Shown: positions 60,477 through 64,000 of the stretch, in pieces
How positions within the stretch are numbered: position 1 is the stretch's first letter
Layout of the letters: every line of letters starts with the position of its first letter
Source of the DNA: Pseudolabrys sp.
GTDB taxonomy: Bacteria; Pseudomonadota; Alphaproteobacteria; Rhizobiales; Xanthobacteraceae
Direction of reading: 5' to 3'
Assembly: GCA_019635575.1 (NCBI GenBank)
Contig: JAHBZF010000003.1
Coordinates: 1-64,000 of the forward strand
DNA: 64,000 bases
Program-made: the position numbers and the translations under genes
The notes under the pieces: model-generated
What the model saw: only the letters and a program-made list of their open reading frames with translations
Databases searched by the model: none
What the model was told of the DNA's origin: nothing

Positions 60477-61444
60477 GATGCGCGCTCCCGGCGCCGCAGC
60501 GCCTTCTTGATCTCGCCGACGATGCCGTCCGGCGCCGCCAGCATAACGATGGCGTAGAGCGCGCCGAGGATGAAGGTCCAGCGCGCGGTGTAGGCGCTGA
60601 TGAAGTTGCTCAGCAGGATGATGACGAAGGCGCCGATCACCGGGCCGGACAGGGTCGCGGCGCCGCCGAGGATCACCATCAGCATCACTTCGGCGGAAAC
60701 GACGATGCTGGCGGCCTCGGGGCTGACGAAGCCCTTGTACTGCACGAACAGCACACCGGCGAAGCCGGCAAATGCACCAGAGATGACGAAGACGATGTAT
60801 TTGTGCAGCCACACATGATAGCCGAGCGCGTTCATGCGTGTTTCGTTGCTCTGGATGCCGACGAGGGATCGCCCGAACGGCGACGCCAGGATCAGCCGCA
60901 TCGTCACGAACACGATCACGAAGCAGACCAGCGCGAACAGATAGAATGACGAAGTGCCGGTCAGGTCGATGCCGGAAAAGCCGAGCGTCGGCCGCGTTAC
61001 GCCGCGCAGACCGTCGTCACCGCCGGTGATGCTGCGCCAGGTCAGCGCCACACCCCAGGCGATCTGCGCCAGGGCGAGCGTGATCATCAGGAAGTAGACG
61101 CCGGTGGCGCGTAACGCCAGCAAGCCGAACGCGGCGGCGAGGAGCGCACCGGCCGCTATTCCCGCGAGTGCGCCGGCGAAGAAGTTGCCGGTGACATGCA
61201 CGGACATCAGCCCGGCGGCATAGGCGCCGATCGCGAAATAGGCGGCATGGCCGAGCGAGGGCAGGCCGGTATAGCCGACCAGCAGATTGAGGCTCAGCGC
61301 GAAGATCGAGAAGATCAGTCCTTCGATCAGCAGGCCGGCATAGTAGGACGGCAGCCATGCGCCGGCGGCGGCGATGGCGAGACCGGCGATGACGAGCGCC
61401 CAGCGAAGCGCGGGCGATGATGGAAGCAGGGAACGATTACTCAC
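60473..61444 (-). CDS. livM: Branched-chain amino-acid-type ABC transporter permease
   Basis: 323 residues from GTG 61444, overlapping the livH stop by eight bases; the longer frame upstream is livH in another frame. About nine helices; SLNLLVGYTGLPSLGHAAYF and ALGYHVWLHKYIVFVISGAF are characteristic LivM segments, the second being the cytoplasmic EAA-type contact. The second inner-membrane permease of the importer. Confidence 0.93.
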   Translation of the reverse strand: MSNRSLLPSSPALRWALVIAGLAIAAAGAWLPSYYAGLLIEGLIFSIFALSLNLLVGYTGLPSLGHAAYFAIGAYAAGLMSVHVTGNFFAGALAGIAAGALLAAAFGLLALRATGVYFLMITLALAQIAWGVALTWRSITGGDDGLRGVTRPTLGFSGIDLTGTSSFYLFALVCFVIVFVTMRLILASPFGRSLVGIQSNETRMNALGYHVWLHKYIVFVISGAFAGFAGVLFVQYKGFVSPEAASIVVSAEVMLMVILGGAATLSGPVIGAFVIILLSNFISAYTARWTFILGALYAIVMLAAPDGIVGEIKKALRRRERAS

Positions 61445-62291
61445 GGCCGAACAGTCCGGTGGGCCGGATGGCGAGCATGATCGCCATCGGCACGAAGATC
61501 GTGAACAGCGCGTATTGCGGCACCAGCGCTTTGCCGAAGGTATCGATGAAGCCGATGAACAGGCTGCCGACAAACGCGCCCTTGAGACTGCCGAGACCAC
61601 CGATCACCACCACGGCGAAGGCAAGCAGCACCACGTCGAAATCCGCGCCGGGATAGACGCCGAGCAGTCCGCCGCCGAGCACGCCCGCAACAGCGGCCAT
61701 GGCCGCGCCGCTGGCGAACACGAGCGTGAACACGCGGCCGATATCGATGCCGATGCCGCGCACCATCTCCTGGTCGTCGACGCCGGCACGCACGATGGCG
61801 CCGATCCGCGTGCGTTCCAGCACGAGCCAGATCAGGACGACGGACAGCAGCCCGGCACCGGTCAGCGCCACGCGGTAGACCGGGAACACCATGGCGCCGA
61901 CGCGGAACGCGCCGTCGAAGATCTCCGGCCGCGGCAGCGTGCGCGGCAGGCCGCCCCAGATCCAGATCGAAAGATCTGAGATCATCAACAGCAGGCCAAA
62001 TGTCACCAGCACCTGCGCCAGTTCATTGTTCTCGATCCGGCGCAACACGCCGCGATGGATCACCGCGCTGAACAGGCCAACGGCGATCGGCGCGGCGATC
62101 AGGCCAAGCCAGAAATTCTCGGTGGCGGCGATCACGCTCAGCGCGACATAACCGCCGAGCAGATAGAACGAGCCGTGCGCGAGATTGATGATGCGCATCA
62201 GCCCGAAGATGATCGACAACCCCGCCGACAGCAGGAACAGCAGCATCGCCAGCGACAGCGAATTGAGAACCTGTATCGACCAGAAGCTCAT
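61437..62291 (-). CDS. livH: Branched-chain amino-acid-type ABC transporter permease
   Basis: 284 residues, seven to eight helices. LSAGLSIIFGLMRIINLAHG is the classic LivH motif, and RAGVDDQEMVRGIGIDI the cytoplasmic loop. Ends PTGLFGRE, a typical LivH end. First permease of the importer, 149 bases after the binding-protein gene, with a strong hairpin in the gap. Confidence 0.94.
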   Translation of the reverse strand: MSFWSIQVLNSLSLAMLLFLLSAGLSIIFGLMRIINLAHGSFYLLGGYVALSVIAATENFWLGLIAAPIAVGLFSAVIHRGVLRRIENNELAQVLVTFGLLLMISDLSIWIWGGLPRTLPRPEIFDGAFRVGAMVFPVYRVALTGAGLLSVVLIWLVLERTRIGAIVRAGVDDQEMVRGIGIDIGRVFTLVFASGAAMAAVAGVLGGGLLGVYPGADFDVVLLAFAVVVIGGLGSLKGAFVGSLFIGFIDTFGKALVPQYALFTIFVPMAIMLAIRPTGLFGRE

Positions 62292-62375
62292 CGTCGGCCT
62301 TTGCGATCGGGGGTGCCGATCTTCTCATTGTTGCACGATCGGCTGGCGCCGTCGTGAGTTCGTTCTGTTTGCTCA

Positions 62376-62407
62376 GCGGGCCCCGTCCGCTTCCGGACGA
62401 GGCCCGC
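62376..62407 (-). terminator. Intercistronic hairpin after the binding-protein gene
   Basis: GCGGGCC-C-CGTCCG, loop CTTC, CGGACG-A-GGCCCGC: about 13 paired bases with one mismatch in mid-stem, 33 bases downstream of the binding-protein stop on the minus strand. No T run follows. Such structures in ABC operons usually stabilise the binding-protein mRNA and reduce readthrough to the permease genes. Confidence 0.55.
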
Positions 62408-62440
62408 ACAAGCCGCCGTCTCCGGCCTGATCGTCAGCTC

Positions 62441-63676
62441 TTACTTGACCCAGCTATTGGCCGCGTCGGAATAGTTCGGCATCGCCATGTAGTCCTTCGG
62501 CGACCATTTCCAGAACTGCGACACGTCCTTGTATTCGGCGACCGGCTTGTTGATCAGCTTGCCGTTCACCTTCTCGACCTTGAAGACGTATACGTTGTGG
62601 ATCGGGCTGTTGTACTCGTCGAAACGGAACTGGCCGCGCGGCGCTTCAAAGGACACCTTCTTCATCGCCGCGGTGAGCTGGTCCACGTTCTTGATGTCGC
62701 CCTTGAGTGCGTTCACCGCCTCGGCGATCACGCGGGCGCCGACATACGATGCTTCCGAGTAGAGCGTGGGGTCGCGCTTGTACTTGGCGCGATAGGCGTC
62801 GACGAACTTCTTGTTGGCGGCGGATTCGAGCGCCGACGCATAGTGCGACGCCGAGGTGATGCCGATCGCCGCATCGCCTTCCTGCTGCAGGATCAGGTCG
62901 TCGGTGAGCAGGATGGTGCTGACGAGCGGCAGCTTCCCCTTCAGGCCGTATTCCGAATACTGCTTCACGAACTTGATCGCGTCGGAGCCGGCGAACACGG
63001 CGCCGACCGCATCGGCCGACGAGGTGTCGAACGAGGTCAGGAACGGTCCGAAGTCCGGCGCGCCCATCGGCGGGTAGAGCGTCTTGACGATCTTGCCGCC
63101 CGCTTCGACGAAGGTGCGGGCAAAGCCGCCGGTCTGTTCGTAGCCCATGGCGTAGTTCGGGGCGATCATCACCATCTTGCGGTAGCCGCCCTTCTCGTAG
63201 AGCCATTGGCCGAGCGGATGGCTGACCTGGCTGCCCGAGGAGTTGGTGCGGAAGATGTTCGGGGCCGCGCCCTGTTGCGTGAGGCCGTCGGCGCTCGCCA
63301 CGGTGACGACCAGCGGCACCTTTTGCGACACGATGTAGTCGCGCAGCGCATAGGCGACGCTCGACGACACGACGCCGCCGACGAAGGACACGCCGTCCTT
63401 CTCGACCAGCTTCTTGACCTTGGTCAGGCCGACATCGGGCTTCGCCTGCGTGTCTTCGTAAATCAGTTCGAGCTTGCGGCCGCCGGCGGTGCCGCCGATC
63501 TCCGACAGATAGAGGTCGAAGCCGTTGCGGACTTCCTCGCCGATGATCGTGTAGGGACCGCTGTTCGGCCCGACGATGCCGATCTTGATGCTGTCCTGTG
63601 CCTGCGCCACGGCGGCCGTGCCGAACAAGGCTGCCGCCATTGCCACGACAGAACGTGCTGCCTTCGATTTCATCAT
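62441..63676 (-). CDS. HAAT-family ABC transporter substrate-binding protein
   Basis: 411 residues from ATG 63676 (AAGGAG seven bases upstream; the next codon is also ATG). Signal peptide 1-27 (VVAMAAALFGTAAVA, cleavage near AQAQ). IKIGIVGPNSGPYTIIGEEV, LIYEDTQAKPDVGLTKVKKL and VSFVGGVVSSSVAYALRDYI are the type I periplasmic-binding (LivK/AmiC-like) segments. Delivers the ligand to LivHM. Given neighbours (amidohydrolase, hydrolases) the ligand may be an aromatic or amide compound rather than leucine. Confidence 0.93.
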   Translation of the reverse strand: MMKSKAARSVVAMAAALFGTAAVAQAQDSIKIGIVGPNSGPYTIIGEEVRNGFDLYLSEIGGTAGGRKLELIYEDTQAKPDVGLTKVKKLVEKDGVSFVGGVVSSSVAYALRDYIVSQKVPLVVTVASADGLTQQGAAPNIFRTNSSGSQVSHPLGQWLYEKGGYRKMVMIAPNYAMGYEQTGGFARTFVEAGGKIVKTLYPPMGAPDFGPFLTSFDTSSADAVGAVFAGSDAIKFVKQYSEYGLKGKLPLVSTILLTDDLILQQEGDAAIGITSASHYASALESAANKKFVDAYRAKYKRDPTLYSEASYVGARVIAEAVNALKGDIKNVDQLTAAMKKVSFEAPRGQFRFDEYNSPIHNVYVFKVEKVNGKLINKPVAEYKDVSQFWKWSPKDYMAMPNYSDAANSWVK

Positions 63677-64000
63677 CGCGCACTCCTTCCCAATTGAGAC
63701 AGATGACGCATCGTGTCGATGCGGATTCCAGTGCATGGAGCGGCGGCTAGCTGCGGTCCCACGTCGGCCGAGTGTTGCCGATCATCCGGACTACATCGTC
63801 GGACATCTGACCTGGCAAGCCCGATGCCGCTTATCGATCCATATCGGGGCCGTATAAATCGGCCCGCGGGCGCGTTGCGATCGGTGGAGCCCATCCCTCT
63901 TCGCACCAAAAGTCTGTCCGCGCCAAAAGCCTGCTGCTTCAGTGTCTTGACGCTAGCCAATTCGCCGGTTTGCAGCTTGCCTTTGAGCGCACCTCGGTTT
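63677..64000. other. Right-end stretch without an assigned gene
   Basis: 324 bases. It holds the leader of the liv-type operon on the minus strand and, at 63847-63865, the hairpin GGGCCG-N7-CGGCCC with TATAAAT in the loop. A minus-strand frame is open from the right edge to 63673 and its first part (GALKGKLQTGELASVKTLKQ) looks protein-like, so the end of a gene lying outside the window is possible; this cannot be decided here. Confidence 0.4.

Noticed and set aside
63673..63960. Small minus-strand frame upstream of the liv-type binding protein
   Set aside because: It overlaps the start of the binding-protein gene and is partly low-complexity. Its beginning lies outside the window, so I only mention it in the entry for 63677-64000.
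1..64000. CRISPR array, tRNA or rRNA genes, insertion sequences, prophage genes
   Set aside because: No regularly spaced direct repeats, cloverleaf-like sequences, rRNA segments, transposase motifs or phage genes were recognised on either strand.

Overview
The window is high-GC, densely coded bacterial chromosome. Gene families (3-keto-5-aminohexanoate cleavage protein, Bug/TctC binding proteins, a Lrp-linked PDH-E1-like enzyme, liv and mod ABC systems) and several palindromic intergenic repeats of types I associate with Bradyrhizobium/Rhodopseudomonas-like genomes point to an alphaproteobacterium of the Hyphomicrobiales. The genus is not determined. No rRNA, tRNA, CRISPR array, transposase or prophage was found.

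Region 1-15 kb is mostly transport and ion homeostasis. It holds the end of a class I aminotransferase, an MscS channel, an EamA exporter, a BKACE enzyme, two adjacent cation/proton antiporters (KefB-like and CvrA/NhaP2-like), a metal-chelate ABC importer with a divergent binding protein, the molybdate operon modABC, and a GMC oxidoreductase. Between modA and modB the RNA can form two mutually exclusive hairpins.

Region 15-31 kb starts with a GIY-YIG nuclease gene broken by one in-frame amber codon and bracketed by inverted copies of a palindromic repeat. A homodimeric PDH-E1-like enzyme then faces a Lrp-type regulator across a perfect 19-bp palindrome. An ArsR-led run of nine co-directional genes follows (lipocalin-like, PhnB-like, three SRPBCC proteins, DoxX, Bcr/CflA efflux, GST). 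Next come a FAH-family hydrolase, a subtilisin-like autotransporter, an outer-membrane barrel, an AraC regulator and a MepA-type peptidase.

Region 32-36 kb is lepA plus a family 39 glycosyltransferase.

Region 36-50 kb is the most interesting part: an aromatic catabolic island. It encodes a CoA ligase, a TetR regulator, a Bug binding protein, a CaiB CoA-transferase, a complete Hca/Bph-type ring-hydroxylating dioxygenase (ferredoxin, beta, cis-diol dehydrogenase, reductase, thioesterase, alpha), and a divergent meta-cleavage operon (HpaH-like hydratase, HpaI-like aldolase, MhpB-like extradiol dioxygenase, MhpC-like hydrolase). Four promoter regions in this island carry the same inverted repeat, ATACA-N4-TGTA(T), which suggests one TetR regulon.

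Region 50-64 kb is a second degradative island: a Bug binding protein, a two-domain extradiol dioxygenase and a FAH hydrolase on the minus strand; a VOC protein, a 2-hydroxyacid dehydrogenase, a GntR regulator, a metallo-beta-lactamase-fold hydrolase, an alpha/beta hydrolase and an amidohydrolase on the plus strand; then a complete liv-type ABC importer. Its substrate is unknown.
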